From Helicobacter mesocricetorum (GTDB lineage Bacteria > Campylobacterota > Campylobacteria > Campylobacterales > Helicobacteraceae), in assembly GCF_900198605.1 (NCBI RefSeq), contig NZ_FZPJ01000016.1:1-64000 (forward strand): a stretch of 64,000 nucleotides of DNA, read 5' to 3'. The notes beneath the pieces are model-generated. The model ran no database searches and had not been told where the DNA came from. It saw nothing but the letters and a program-made list of their open reading frames with translations. Shown piece after piece: positions 38,751 through 48,904 of the stretch; within the stretch, counting starts at the first letter, position 1; every line of letters starts with the position of its first letter. The position numbers and the translations under genes were made by a program.

Positions 38751-40430
38751 TTAAAAAGAATGCAAGCTTTCGTTAATAATTAAATCACCTTTTTTCAAAT
38801 TTTCTAAGTATTGTTGGTATTTTCGTAATAAAAATGATTTCTCCCTTAAAGAGAGTGTTGAATCTTTAATAAGTATTTTTCTTTGCTCATCATAATGTTT
38901 GTATAAAACCATAATCATTTGCCGCTTTAGATTTTCTTTATTTTGTGCTTTAATGCGCTCATCAAGTAAGATTCCAATTAATTGTGAATCTTCTAAATCT
39001 TTTTTTAAGAGTTTCTCATAAGCCTCCCTTTGAGAAAAAAACATAGAAGTCTCTAAATAATTCATCACATATTCTAAGAGTTCCATATCTTCTAAAACGC
39101 TTTTAATAATAATCTTTTCAACCAAAGTATAAAAATCCTCATTATTTTGGAGGATTTCAGAAGTTGGTTTTATATTATTTTTATGAGTTTTTACTGGGAT
39201 TAAATGGAGGGGTAAATGCAATTTTTGTCCCAACCATACTCTGTATTCCTCTTGCAGGACTGAAGATAATTGGTGTAAAAACTCTAAAGATTCTTTTAAA
39301 CAAGAATCTTTTTGCATAGGATTATTTAAATCATATTGGGCAATAATCTCCCCAAAAACAAAATCAATCAAAGAAGTAGGATTATACAATAAGTCCTTTA
39401 ACTGCTCTATTTCTCCATTATTTACCATATCAGCTGGATCTAAGCCTTTATCAAAAATAACTACCCCTCCTTCTTTTTGGGCTAGGCTTAAAAGCATAGC
39501 CGCTTTAAAAGCTGCTTTAATCCCTGCACTATCACCATCATAGGCAATAATAACCTTTGGATTACCTTTGGCAATTAGAGGTAAATGTTCTTTTGTTAAA
39601 GCTGTCCCTAAAGTAGCTACTGCATTATTAAAACCTGCTTGGTGCAACATAATTACATCTAAATATCCCTCTGTAACGATAATTTCCCCTTTTTTATAAA
39701 TGTTTTCTTTAGCTTGAGGGTAACCATAGAGGAGTTGTGATTTATTAAAAAGCTTTGTTTGGGGAGAATTAATGTATTTTGCTCGATGATTCCCCAATGT
39801 CCTTCCCCCAAAGCCTACAATTTTATTTTGAGGTGAGCGAATAGGGAATATTAGCCGTTGTGTTAATCGTGCATAATAATGTTTAACCCCATTTTCGTTA
39901 TCTACTCCTAACACTCCCAAATTTAAAGCTTCTGATAAAGAAATAAAATGCTTTTGTAAATACCCCATAATCTCATAATTATTAGGCGCATAACCTATTT
40001 CAAAAAGCTTCCTAATACTTTCTGTGATTCCACGCTTTTTTATATAATTATTCGCCTCTTCATTAAGCCGTGATTGGTAATATTCATTCATAAAATCTAA
40101 GATTTTATTATCTTCTTTTGGCTTATGGGTTTGGGTATAGACTAAGGGAATATTATAAATTTGCGCAAGTCTTTCAAGGGTTTCCTTATAGGAGAGTTTT
40201 TCATATTCCATAACAAATCGGATACTATCTCCACTCACACCACAACCAAAACAATGATAATATCCCTTATTAGCATTAATAACAAAGCTTGGCGTTTTTT
40301 CTTGATGAAAAGGGCAACAAGCTTTATAGGTCGCTCCCATTTTTTTTACTTCTATATAATGAGAAATAACCTCTACAATATCTAGCCGATTTTTAAGATT
40401 TTCTACACTCTCTTGCGTAATCAATGCCAA
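38751..40430 (-). CDS. dnaG: DNA primase
   Basis: A 559-residue primase with an N-terminal CHC2 zinc-binding domain (CPFHQEKTPSFVIN through HCFGC, residues about 38-66), the catalytic domain VGFGGR, and a TOPRIM core (TEGYLDVIMLHQAGF and IAYDGDSAGIKAA). The C-terminal 130 residues are the helicase-interacting domain. It makes the RNA primers for replication at the DnaB fork. Confidence 0.95.
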   Translation of the reverse strand: MALITQESVENLKNRLDIVEVISHYIEVKKMGATYKACCPFHQEKTPSFVINANKGYYHCFGCGVSGDSIRFVMEYEKLSYKETLERLAQIYNIPLVYTQTHKPKEDNKILDFMNEYYQSRLNEEANNYIKKRGITESIRKLFEIGYAPNNYEIMGYLQKHFISLSEALNLGVLGVDNENGVKHYYARLTQRLIFPIRSPQNKIVGFGGRTLGNHRAKYINSPQTKLFNKSQLLYGYPQAKENIYKKGEIIVTEGYLDVIMLHQAGFNNAVATLGTALTKEHLPLIAKGNPKVIIAYDGDSAGIKAAFKAAMLLSLAQKEGGVVIFDKGLDPADMVNNGEIEQLKDLLYNPTSLIDFVFGEIIAQYDLNNPMQKDSCLKESLEFLHQLSSVLQEEYRVWLGQKLHLPLHLIPVKTHKNNIKPTSEILQNNEDFYTLVEKIIIKSVLEDMELLEYVMNYLETSMFFSQREAYEKLLKKDLEDSQLIGILLDERIKAQNKENLKRQMIMVLYKHYDEQRKILIKDSTLSLREKSFLLRKYQQYLENLKKGDLIINESLHSF

Positions 40431-40472
40431 TAAGTCCCATAATTTTAGATAAGGTTATTATAGAATATTTGT

Positions 40473-40478
40473 TATAAT
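40473..40478 (+). promoter_or_regulatory. promoter -10 of the LapB-like/rnhA/rnc/aroC/pseG operon
   Basis: TATAAT in the gap between divergent dnaG and the first gene, about 35 bases ahead of the TTG start. An AT-rich stretch without a -35 precedes it. Confidence 0.55.
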
Positions 40479-40510
40479 TAAAAGATTAATCACTTATTTA
40501 AGGTTTATAT

Positions 40511-41563
40511 TTGGAGTTTTTAGAAAGTATTGAATATAGAGATCCACTTTTTGGAATTGTAATCCTTATCTTCTGCATAGGATTAATCAGTATTTTTGCC
40601 TATTATTGGAATTATATAATTAGCAAAAGACAACACCAAAACCTATTAAAATTTATGAAAAATTTTGATTATATTGGCTTTGATAAAGAAATTAAAGAAT
40701 TCTTAGCTCTAAACCCAAACCCAACCTCTTCGCTTATCTTTATGGCAAAAACCTATCAAAAAAGTGCAGAATATGAAAAAGCCATTCGTCTTTATAACAC
40801 CCTTTTGAATTCCATTAAAAACCCCATTGATAAAATCCCAATCTTAGAAGACTTAGGGGATGTTTATTATAAAGCTGGTTTTCCTCTACGTTCTAAAGAA
40901 ATTTATTTAGAGATTCTCTACCACTATCCACGTTCCCCTAAAATTTTAAAATCCCTTATTAAAATTTATGAAGAGCTTACATTATACCAAGATGCGCTTA
41001 ATGCTTTAGATTGTTTAGAAGAAATAGAAGGTAAGACAAAAAGGCATCATCTTTATCTGCAAGCAAAAATTATCATCTCTAACCAAAACTCCATAGAAAT
41101 AAAACCAGACAAACTTGAAAAACTCATTGAAGAAGAGCCTAAGTTGTTGCGTTTAGTTTTAAGCTTCTTTAAAGACTTCTACCCCTCTTATTTTTGGAGA
41201 ATTATTCAAAATAAATCCCAAAAGGAGATTTTTCAAGTTTTAGATATTTTATGGAATCTTGAACGCAATGAACTTCCTAATACCGCTTTTAAAAATCCTA
41301 TCTTAAATGATATATTTCAAGCAAAAGGATATTATCCCTTACAAAAAGGAGCTAAAATCTCCTTTGAATTAGAATCCTTATGTCTCTTACGCAAATACAG
41401 GAACTATCAAGGAGATTTACAATTTAATTATGCTTGTAGCTCTTGCAAAGCAATTAGCCCATTTTCCTTTGAGAGTTGTCCGCATTGTGGTGAGTTGCTA
41501 ACTGCGCAAATTTTAGTTTTTATCAAAGAAAAATATGATGAAGAAAGTTACTCTTTTTTGTGA
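40511..41563 (+). CDS. LapB/YciM-like membrane-anchored TPR protein with metal-binding C-terminus
   Basis: A 350-residue protein with one N-terminal membrane segment (about 15-36), TPR-type repeats between residues 65 and 200, and a C-terminal rubredoxin-like site CSSC-x12-CPHC near residue 310. This is the same layout as LapB/YciM, which governs LpxC turnover and LPS levels in E. coli. The start is TTG, with AAGG 7 bases ahead. It is the first gene of the operon. Orthology to LapB is inferred from layout only. Confidence 0.65.
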   Translation: MEFLESIEYRDPLFGIVILIFCIGLISIFAYYWNYIISKRQHQNLLKFMKNFDYIGFDKEIKEFLALNPNPTSSLIFMAKTYQKSAEYEKAIRLYNTLLNSIKNPIDKIPILEDLGDVYYKAGFPLRSKEIYLEILYHYPRSPKILKSLIKIYEELTLYQDALNALDCLEEIEGKTKRHHLYLQAKIIISNQNSIEIKPDKLEKLIEEEPKLLRLVLSFFKDFYPSYFWRIIQNKSQKEIFQVLDILWNLERNELPNTAFKNPILNDIFQAKGYYPLQKGAKISFELESLCLLRKYRNYQGDLQFNYACSSCKAISPFSFESCPHCGELLTAQILVFIKEKYDEESYSFL

Positions 41564-41966
41564 TGGTTCTTCTTTAGGAAACCCTGGAGATGGCGGATGG
41601 TGCGCTATTTTACATTATAAGCATCATCAAAAGATTCTAAGCGGTGGTGCAAAAAATGTAACCAATAACCAAATGGAACTCTCTGCACTTATTTTTGGAC
41701 TTCAATCCCTTAAAGAATCTTGTGAGGTTTTGGTAGTTAGTGATTCAAAATATGTTTTAGATGGTATCTCTAAATGGCTACCAAATTGGATTAAAAAAGA
41801 TTTTAAAAATGTCAAAAATCCAGAACTTTGGAAACATTATTTAGAAGTTTCAAAACATCATAGTCTTCAAACACAATGGATAAAGGGGCATAGCGGACAT
41901 AAAGAAAATGAGCTTTGTGATAAAATTGCTAAAGAAGAAGCATTAAAAATCAAACAAAAGGGATGA
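41535..41966 (+). CDS. rnhA: ribonuclease HI
   Basis: A 143-residue RNase HI degrading RNA in RNA-DNA hybrids. Catalytic residues are Asp10 ([11 protein letters not shown]), Glu near 48 (NQMELSA), Asp near 70 (SDSKYV), a His and a terminal Asp ([13 protein letters not shown]). Its start (ATGATG at 41535) overlaps the LapB-like gene by 29 bases; the second Met is equally possible. Confidence 0.93.
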   Translation: MMKKVTLFCDGSSLGNPGDGGWCAILHYKHHQKILSGGAKNVTNNQMELSALIFGLQSLKESCEVLVVSDSKYVLDGISKWLPNWIKKDFKNVKNPELWKHYLEVSKHHSLQTQWIKGHSGHKENELCDKIAKEEALKIKQKG

Positions 41967-42643
41967 AAATGAATTTAAAAAATTTTCAGCAAAATTTAGG
42001 ATATTACTTTAAAGACATACAATTATTAAAAGAAGCCCTAACACATAAAAGCACAAAAAAGAAAACACATAATGAACGACTAGAGTTTTTAGGAGATGCA
42101 GTTTTAGATTTAATTATTGGGGAGTTTTTATACAAAAAATTCCCACATTTACCAGAAGGAGAATTATCTAAAATGCGTGCTTCTATGGTCAATGAAAAAG
42201 CTTTTACCACTTTGGCAGAACATTTAAAGATTGGAGAATATCTTTATATTTCTAGTGCCGAAGAACAAAACAATGGAAGACAAAAATCCTCTATCCTCTC
42301 TAATGCTTTTGAGGCAATTATGGGAGCTATTTATCTGGAAGATGGCTTAGAATCTGTGCAGAAATTAATGCTTAATTTGCTTGATGAAGTTTATACAGGC
42401 TCGGATTTTAAAAATCTCTTTTATGACCATAAAACCAATCTACAAGAGCTTACACAAGCTATTTTTGGGGTAACACCCGAATATATTGTTTTAGATTCCA
42501 AAGGACCTGATCATAATAAAGAATTTCTGGTAGGAGTTTTTATACAAAAGAAAGAATATGCAAAAGCTAGTGGAAAAAGCAAAAAAGAAGCACAACAAAA
42601 TTGTGCGAAAATTGCCTTAGAATCTTTAAAGAAGCAACAATGA
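41963..42643 (+). CDS. rnc: ribonuclease III
   Basis: A 226-residue double-strand RNase for rRNA and mRNA processing. The signature is [20 protein letters not shown] (residues about 33-52), then the second catalytic helix [16 protein letters not shown], and a C-terminal dsRNA-binding domain ending [19 protein letters not shown]. It overlaps rnhA (ATGA) and aroC (ATGA). Confidence 0.95.
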   Translation: MKMNLKNFQQNLGYYFKDIQLLKEALTHKSTKKKTHNERLEFLGDAVLDLIIGEFLYKKFPHLPEGELSKMRASMVNEKAFTTLAEHLKIGEYLYISSAEEQNNGRQKSSILSNAFEAIMGAIYLEDGLESVQKLMLNLLDEVYTGSDFKNLFYDHKTNLQELTQAIFGVTPEYIVLDSKGPDHNKEFLVGVFIQKKEYAKASGKSKKEAQQNCAKIALESLKKQQ

Positions 42644-43719
42644 ATACTTTTGGACAACATTTAAAATTAACAACTTTTGGAGAAAGTCACGGAAAGGGAA
42701 TTGGAGGGGTTTTAGATGGACTTCCATCGGGTTTAAGTATTGATGAAACATTTATTGCTTCAGAAATGTATAGAAGACAAGGAGGAAGGAATCATTACTC
42801 CACCCAAAGGAAAGAACCTGATAAAGTAGAAATTTTAAGCGGAATCTTTGAGGGCAAAACCACAGGAACACCTTTGGGGTTTTTTATCCATAATACTTCT
42901 ACTAAAAGCAGTGATTATAATGCCTTAAAAGATATTTTTCGTCCCGGACACGCAGATTTTACCTATTTTTACAAATATGGCATAAGGGATTATAGAGGGG
43001 GAGGACGAAGCAGTGCTAGAGAAAGCAGTGCTAGAGTAGCAGCAGGGGCTATTGCAAAACTTCTTTTAAAAGAGTTTCAAATCACTCTAAGAAGTGGAAT
43101 CTTTAGTATAGGAAATATTGCAGCACAAGACATAGATTTTGATTTTGCCATCCAAAGTGAAATTTATGCTTTAGATAAACAAGTAGAAGAGAGGCAAAAA
43201 GAAGCTATTACAAAAGCAAGGAATACTCACAATAGTATCGGTGGAGTAGCAATTATTAGTGCTTTAAATGTCCCTATTGGCTTAGGAGAGCCTCTTTATT
43301 ATAAATTAGATTCTGCAATTGGTAGTTTAATGTTGGGATTAAATGGAGTAAAAGCTGTTGAGATTGGGAGTGGCATAGAATGTTCTAAAATGAAAGGCTC
43401 CCAGCACAATGATGCAATTTACAAGAAAGGATTTCAAACTAATCATAGCGGAGGAATCTTGGGAGGAATTAGTAATGGTGATGAGATTTTGATTAAAATA
43501 CACTTTAAACCAACCCCTAGTATTTTTATCCCACAAAACTCCCTTAATACTTCAGGAGAAGAATGTTCTTGCATTATCAAAGGAAGGCACGATCCTTGTA
43601 TTGCTATTCGCGGGAGTGTTGTGTGTGAATCAATGCTTGCCCTTATATTAGCGGATATGTTACTTCTTAATAGTGCCTCAAAACTAGAAAATCTCAAAAA
43701 ACTTTATGCCAAAAGCTAA
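42640..43719 (+). CDS. aroC: chorismate synthase
   Basis: A 359-residue FMN-dependent enzyme for the last common step of aromatic amino acid synthesis. [52 protein letters not shown] and [19 protein letters not shown] are all family signatures. The ATG at 42640 overlaps the rnc stop; an upstream in-frame start is rejected. Confidence 0.95.
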   Translation: MNTFGQHLKLTTFGESHGKGIGGVLDGLPSGLSIDETFIASEMYRRQGGRNHYSTQRKEPDKVEILSGIFEGKTTGTPLGFFIHNTSTKSSDYNALKDIFRPGHADFTYFYKYGIRDYRGGGRSSARESSARVAAGAIAKLLLKEFQITLRSGIFSIGNIAAQDIDFDFAIQSEIYALDKQVEERQKEAITKARNTHNSIGGVAIISALNVPIGLGEPLYYKLDSAIGSLMLGLNGVKAVEIGSGIECSKMKGSQHNDAIYKKGFQTNHSGGILGGISNGDEILIKIHFKPTPSIFIPQNSLNTSGEECSCIIKGRHDPCIAIRGSVVCESMLALILADMLLLNSASKLENLKKLYAKS

Positions 43720-44635
43720 TAAAAAAGCCTTTCTTTTTGCTGATAAAAAATTAGGTGTTGGCTTAGGGCATATAAGTCGCACTAAGGCATTAGCACATTT
43801 ATTAGAGCAAAACCATTACCAAAGCAGAGTCTTTGATTCTGCATTTTTACAATCCTTCAATGAAGTTTGTGATTTAATGGTTATTGATTCTTATGTTTTA
43901 CCTATAAACTCTTATCATCAGGCTATCTCTTTAGCGAAGGTTTGCATATTTTTTGATGATACATTAAGACTCCCCTACCCCAAAGGAATATTGTTAAACC
44001 CTTCCTTGGGGGCAAACTTGCAAGCCTATAAAGATAAATACCCAAATCATCTATTATGGGTAGGAGAAGGATATACACTTTTGCAAAAACCTTTTTTGCA
44101 ACTCCTTAACACCTCTCAAAAAACGCTTCATAAAACCATAAAAAATATTATCATTACCTTAGGGGGTGAAGATATTTTAGATTTAACAAAATGGCTTTAT
44201 GAAGAACTTCATACCTTTAATCCAAATTTTCAAATCCATTATATCCACAAAGATAAACATCTCCTTAAAGAAGCAAAAGGATATAATAATCTAAATGCCA
44301 CAGAAATGGCAAATTTACTCTCCCAAATGGATCTTTGTATTTGTGCTTGTGGGCAAACACTTAGTGAATCCATTGCCTGTAAAGTCCCAACTTTAGGATT
44401 GGAGGTCGCTATTAACCAAAGAGCAAATCTAATAGGCTATCGAGATTGCACAGAAAGTATTAAAGAAGTTTGGAAGCTTGATAGAGGGGAATTAAGGGCA
44501 AATCTCCTACAAAGCATTACTAGATTACAAGACTTCTCTTATAGAGAAATGCTAACAAAGAGAGGACATCTCCTCCTTTGTCAAAACAATAAATGGAAAG
44601 AGGGTTTTGAAAAACTAAAAACCTTTTTAAGATAA
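43706..44635 (+). CDS. pseG: PseG, UDP-6-deoxy-AltdiNAc hydrolase
   Basis: A 309-residue protein resembling PseG, a GT-B-fold nucleotidase that frees 6-deoxy-AltdiNAc from UDP in pseudaminic acid synthesis. [17 protein letters not shown] holds the catalytic His (GxGHxxR motif), [14 protein letters not shown] and [17 protein letters not shown] form the nucleotide site. Pseudaminic acid decorates flagellins in this group, so this fits the flagellar gene content. It overlaps aroC by 14 bases and ends 9 bases into the convergent next gene. Confidence 0.85.
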   Translation: MPKANKKAFLFADKKLGVGLGHISRTKALAHLLEQNHYQSRVFDSAFLQSFNEVCDLMVIDSYVLPINSYHQAISLAKVCIFFDDTLRLPYPKGILLNPSLGANLQAYKDKYPNHLLWVGEGYTLLQKPFLQLLNTSQKTLHKTIKNIIITLGGEDILDLTKWLYEELHTFNPNFQIHYIHKDKHLLKEAKGYNNLNATEMANLLSQMDLCICACGQTLSESIACKVPTLGLEVAINQRANLIGYRDCTESIKEVWKLDRGELRANLLQSITRLQDFSYREMLTKRGHLLLCQNNKWKEGFEKLKTFLR

Positions 44636-46102
44636 AAGTTTGGAATAAACAAAAGAATGCGAACTTTTAAAAATACTCTTTTGTTGTTCAACTTCTAATG
44701 AATGAAAAATCAATGTATTAAGCCTAGAATAATAGCTATCATCAAATTTTTTCAATAATTGTTCTAAAACACTCTCTTCTTTTTGTGTATTAGATTCCAA
44801 ACTAATAAAGTTTGCCTCTAATTGTTTCCACATTTTTGAAATCTCTTCACTCACGCCATCAGTAGCATTACTAAGTGCTTGTAATGAAAGAGAGCTATTT
44901 TGTGAGAAACTTACACTAGTTTGTTTTTCACTTTGTGTATTAGAGAGCATAAAATGAAAGCTAATATTTTGAGCATAAGCTCTATTAGCAGAGATTTGCA
45001 AAGCTTCAAAATTTGATTTATTAGGAGAAGTTTGGGATTTTTTAGAATCTTCTTCATTGTCTTTAGCAATCAAATCAATATGATGAATCTGTCCTACCCT
45101 ACCATCGTTGTATAAAAAATCTGCAGTTTTTTGTTTGATACCTAATAAATCCCCTTCTTCTCCTCTCATCATCTCTTGAGATTCTTTTGGATTAAGATAA
45201 ATTACACCAATACCTTTTTCTCCTAAGCCAACCAACTCTCCCTCACCTTTTTGATTAGGAATCCAAATCCTTAATTTATCATAAATAGGGTCTTCTTTAT
45301 CAATTCTTCCATCTCTATTAGCATCATATTTTGCTAAATCCTTAAAGCCATCTCCACTTTGTGTGCCAAAAAGCTCATTACCATTATTAATAATTCCATC
45401 ATTGTTTTTATCTAGTGCTAAAAACCCTGAACCCTTTCTTAAGGTAGAAATTTGATCTTTTTTACCATCGCTATCTAAATCAAAACTCATCTTAACATCA
45501 CTAAGCTCTGTCCCATTCCCCTCATAATCAATAACTAAAGGATCAATAGGCTCATTATACTTAGTAGGTTGTTGAACTTTATCGCTTGTAGAATTGATTT
45601 GGAGATTTTGCATAAAGCTTTGTGAAATATTAATATTAATATTTAAATCTTTTTTTACTCCATCTTTGCCTACAATACTTCCCTGTATAGAAATCTCTAA
45701 AGACTGATAAAATCCTTGCTTGATACTTAACCCACTTCCCAAATTGAAAGTAGGACGACTAAAATTCTTCTTTAACAAAGATTCTATATCTTCCAAAGAG
45801 GACATAGTGGAATTAATACTCTTATTAGAGAATAACTCTTCCCAAATCTTTGTCATTTCGTTTTTTATTTCTGAAACTTTTCCCAATGCTTGGTTAATAA
45901 TTGTTTTTTGAAAATCCTCTAGCTTTTGATTCGATAAATCTATTGAAGAAGAAATGTTGGTTGTTTTTTGCCCATTTTCTTTTTCATTAGTGATTTGTGG
46001 AACACTATTTGCTTCTTTTTTTACGATCTCTTCTCCTAAAGCACTCTGACTGGTCGTAATATATGAGGCTTGTAGAGAAGAGAAACGAATACTTGTCTGC
46101 AT
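44627..46102 (-). CDS. FrpC-like self-processing-module protein, probable flagellar regulon
   Basis: A 491-residue protein with no signal peptide. Residues about 185-320 resemble the self-processing module of Neisseria FrpC. A scissile-type Asp187-Pro188 opens DPLVIDYEGNGTEL. Calcium-loop motifs follow: DLDSDGKKD (208-216), LDKNNDGIINNGNELFG (230-246) and DANRDGRIDKED (260-271), then YDKLRIWIPN. Known family chemistry is Ca2+-triggered Asp-Pro cleavage and Asp-Lys crosslinking. The first 180 residues are helical and Ser/Asn-rich, and I do not recognise them; the last 150 are helical. A sigma-28-like promoter lies upstream. I infer flagellar co-regulation and possibly flagellar export. Activity is not shown by sequence. 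Confidence 0.6.
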   Translation of the reverse strand: MQTSIRFSSLQASYITTSQSALGEEIVKKEANSVPQITNEKENGQKTTNISSSIDLSNQKLEDFQKTIINQALGKVSEIKNEMTKIWEELFSNKSINSTMSSLEDIESLLKKNFSRPTFNLGSGLSIKQGFYQSLEISIQGSIVGKDGVKKDLNININISQSFMQNLQINSTSDKVQQPTKYNEPIDPLVIDYEGNGTELSDVKMSFDLDSDGKKDQISTLRKGSGFLALDKNNDGIINNGNELFGTQSGDGFKDLAKYDANRDGRIDKEDPIYDKLRIWIPNQKGEGELVGLGEKGIGVIYLNPKESQEMMRGEEGDLLGIKQKTADFLYNDGRVGQIHHIDLIAKDNEEDSKKSQTSPNKSNFEALQISANRAYAQNISFHFMLSNTQSEKQTSVSFSQNSSLSLQALSNATDGVSEEISKMWKQLEANFISLESNTQKEESVLEQLLKKFDDSYYSRLNTLIFHSLEVEQQKSIFKSSHSFVYSKLLS

Positions 46103-46136
46103 TGTTTCTCCTTGTTTTAATAAAATAACATTGGAT

Positions 46137-46164
46137 ATATCGACATTTTTATTTAAAAGCTAAA
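46137..46164 (-). promoter_or_regulatory. possible sigma-28 (FliA) promoter
   Basis: On the minus strand CGATAT (46142-46137) matches the -10 core used by FliA in Campylobacter and Helicobacter, with a TTTA-containing box (46164-46159) 16 bases upstream. AAGGAG follows 15-20 bases later ahead of the gene. Moderate support: the -35 is weak. Confidence 0.4.
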
Positions 46165-46211
46165 TTTTTTATTAGAATTTAATAATAAGATTTTCTTTAA
46201 TAAAACTTAAA

Positions 46212-47318
46212 TTAATAATTCTTAGATTTTAAAAGCACTGCACTTTCTAAGTGTTGCGTATGCGGGAATTGATCAAAAAATGCTAAAGCAATAATGTGGT
46301 GTGTCTGCCTTAAAATTTCTAAATCTTTTAGGAGTGTGAAGGGATTGCAAGAAATATAAAATATCTGTTCAAACCTCTGTAAAAATTGGCATATTTTCTC
46401 CCCTACTCCAGAACGGGGTGGGTCTATTAAAACAGCTTTAAAAGCATATTCTTCTAAATTAATACATTCTAATCGCCTAAACTTTCTTTGATGAGTTAAT
46501 GCTTCTATACATTCCTCCCCACTTAAACGGATAAACTCTATGTTAGAAATTTTGTTTTTAGAAGCTGCAAGTTTCGCTGCTTGGATGGAAGTTTTAGAAG
46601 TTTCTGTGGCAAGTATTTTTCTAAATTTTTGCGCTAAAGGTAGGGTAAAATTCCCACAGCCACAATACATTTCTAATAAATCCAAAGAATCTTCTTGTAT
46701 TTTCCCCAAAACCCATTCAATCATTTTTACATTAATACTAGGGTTTGGCTGTGTAAAACCCCCCTCATTATAACGATAAAAATAAGATCTGTTTGCAATC
46801 TCTAATCTTTCTATAACATAATCTCTATCCACGACTTGCTTAATACCTCTAGAACGACCAACTAATGCTATTTGCATTGAAAGTTTTTCTTCTAATATTT
46901 GCTTCAATTTTGTCGCCAAAACCAACCAAGATTCTTCAAGCTTTTTATGATAAATAAAAGTTACTAATATTTCATTTTGCCGTGTGGATAATACCTCCAA
47001 AGCAAAAAGTCTAGCAATAAAACTCGTAAAATTTTGTTGGTGAAGAATCGGGTATAAAACTTTCAAAAATTCTTGGATATTAAAAACCAAATTTGGACAA
47101 TTTTTTATACAAACAAACTCCCTACCCTTACGCATAGTATAAAAAAACCCATTATCTTTGTGATAGATTCCTAGCTCACAACGAGATCTAAAAGCATCTT
47201 TTGGAGATGAAAAAACCTCATAGGATTCAAAACCAATAGATTTTGCCACCAAAGCTATTTTATCCTCTAAAGTATTTTCTACACAACCTCCACAAACCCC
47301 TAAATACTCACAAATCAT
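46212..47318 (-). CDS. trmA: TrmA-like tRNA (uracil-5-)-methyltransferase
   Basis: A 368-residue enzyme making ribothymidine in RNA. N-terminal CEYLGVCGGC and a later Cys pair may form an iron-sulfur site. The catalytic domain has GGFTQPNPSIN, the SAM site YCGCGNFTLPLA, IDPPRSG and the nucleophile Cys in FYISCNPFTLL. The ATG at 47318 is chosen because it lies after the fliP stop; a TTG nine codons earlier is less likely. TrmA versus a RlmC/RlmD-type target is not certain. Confidence 0.85.
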   Translation of the reverse strand: MICEYLGVCGGCVENTLEDKIALVAKSIGFESYEVFSSPKDAFRSRCELGIYHKDNGFFYTMRKGREFVCIKNCPNLVFNIQEFLKVLYPILHQQNFTSFIARLFALEVLSTRQNEILVTFIYHKKLEESWLVLATKLKQILEEKLSMQIALVGRSRGIKQVVDRDYVIERLEIANRSYFYRYNEGGFTQPNPSINVKMIEWVLGKIQEDSLDLLEMYCGCGNFTLPLAQKFRKILATETSKTSIQAAKLAASKNKISNIEFIRLSGEECIEALTHQRKFRRLECINLEEYAFKAVLIDPPRSGVGEKICQFLQRFEQIFYISCNPFTLLKDLEILRQTHHIIALAFFDQFPHTQHLESAVLLKSKNY

Positions 47319-47325
47319 AAAAATA

Positions 47326-48084
47326 TCAATGAAAGCTTTGGACAAGGTTTATCGTTAAAAGATTAAACCCATCTACTAAAATAAAAATCAAAATTTTAAA
47401 AGGCAGGGAAATCATTGTTGGTGGCAACATCATCATACCCATAGCCATTAAAATAGAGCTAATAACCATATCAATCACCAAAAAAGGCAAATACAATAAA
47501 AATCCAATCTGAAAAGCGGTTTTCATTTCACTAACAATAAAAGCAGGTAATACTATACTTAAAGGGACATCAGTGATATTTTGGGGATTTTCCATTCCTC
47601 GAATCCGATAAAAAACAGCCAAATCTTTAGGTCTAGTATTCCTAATCATAAAATCTTTAAAAGGAGCTGCTGCAAGAATAAATGCTTCCTCATAAGGTAT
47701 TTCTTTTGCCACATACGGCTTAACGCCCTTTTCATAAGCTTCTTTTGCGATAGGTTCCATAATAAAAATCGTTAAAATCAATGCAAAAGAAACTAAAAGT
47801 TGTGTAGGCGGGGATTGTTGTGTTCCCATAGCTGTGCGTAAAAAAGAAAATACGATAAGGATTCTAGCAAAACTTGTAGCCATTAAAACAAATGAAGGTG
47901 CTAAAGCCAATAGTGTAAGAATAACGACGATATTTAAAGTGGTTACTAAATCTCCGGGTTCTGTTGGCACCCCTAAAGTCAAATTTACTGTTGGAATTGT
48001 AGGGCTTTGTGGGATTTCAGGTGTAGCAGCTAGTAAAAAAGATGAAAAAATTTTAATCCATAATACAATAAAAAAAAGCTTCAT
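47326..48084 (-). CDS. fliP: flagellar export apparatus protein FliP
   Basis: A 252-residue membrane protein with a signal-like N-terminus and four further segments. TSFARILIVFSFLRTAMGTQQSPPTQLL and the C-terminal LIDMVISSILMAMGMMMLPP-type region are classical FliP signatures. FliP forms the core of the type III export gate. Its start overlaps motB by 4 bases. Confidence 0.96.
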   Translation of the reverse strand: MKLFFIVLWIKIFSSFLLAATPEIPQSPTIPTVNLTLGVPTEPGDLVTTLNIVVILTLLALAPSFVLMATSFARILIVFSFLRTAMGTQQSPPTQLLVSFALILTIFIMEPIAKEAYEKGVKPYVAKEIPYEEAFILAAAPFKDFMIRNTRPKDLAVFYRIRGMENPQNITDVPLSIVLPAFIVSEMKTAFQIGFLLYLPFLVIDMVISSILMAMGMMMLPPTMISLPFKILIFILVDGFNLLTINLVQSFH

Positions 48085-48896
48085 AAAACCTCATTTGGGT
48101 CGTTAGTTGGAATATTGTTTTCCTGCTGTTGTATGGTTTTTTCCAAAATATTTTGCTTTTTATGTAAATTTCTATCATCAGGATAAAATCTAAACTCCAC
48201 ACGACGATTAATTGCGCGATTCTCTTCATTAGTGTTGGGCAAGACAAAATTATTCGCTCCACCACCCAATGAAGTTATTTTTTGGGGTTTTACATTATTT
48301 TGAATAAGAATCCGACTAACACTTGCAGCCCTTAATGCACTTAATCCTAAATTATCTTGGTATTGTGCGGTGGGCTTAACTACTCTATCATCGGTATATC
48401 CAATAATGTCCATATGGGTATTTGGAGGAATTTTTTGCAAAATTAAAGCAAGTCTTTTTAGGAATAAAATCTCATCGACATTGGTAATACTATAATCATC
48501 AGGTTCAAAAAGTAATTTTCCGTGAAATCTCAAAATAAATCCTTCTGTCCCATCATCAATAATGCTAGAGGGACCTAAAGAAACTTTTACATTTTCTCTA
48601 AAATCTAAAATCTCACTTTCTATCTTTTTGACTTCTTCTGCCGTCTCTGGTTCTTCTGTCATATCTGCTTGTTGTTGAATCCTTGTGTTATCTATCTCTA
48701 TCTTAATACCACCGCTTAAAAGACTTAATGCCCCATCAAAACTACCTTCAGCCTCTGCAAGCTTCTTAGCGTCAAAAGTAACCATTGAAAGCAATAAAAT
48801 AAAAAAGGTAAGAATTAAGGTAACCATATCCCCATAAGTTCCAAGCCATAGGGGCAAAACATTAGGGCAATCACAAGGAGGACAACGTTTTGCCAT
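48081..48896 (-). CDS. motB: flagellar stator protein MotB
   Basis: A 271-residue inner-membrane protein with a single segment at about 20-42. The proton-accepting Asp lies in TYGDMVTLILTFF, and a C-terminal OmpA-like peptidoglycan-binding domain has DIIGYTDDRVV and LSALRAASVSRIL. An N-terminal CPPCDCP segment contains three Cys. It follows motA by 8 bases. Confidence 0.95.
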   Translation of the reverse strand: MAKRCPPCDCPNVLPLWLGTYGDMVTLILTFFILLLSMVTFDAKKLAEAEGSFDGALSLLSGGIKIEIDNTRIQQQADMTEEPETAEEVKKIESEILDFRENVKVSLGPSSIIDDGTEGFILRFHGKLLFEPDDYSITNVDEILFLKRLALILQKIPPNTHMDIIGYTDDRVVKPTAQYQDNLGLSALRAASVSRILIQNNVKPQKITSLGGGANNFVLPNTNEENRAINRRVEFRFYPDDRNLHKKQNILEKTIQQQENNIPTNDPNEVL

Positions 48897-48904
48897 ATTA
48901 TATC

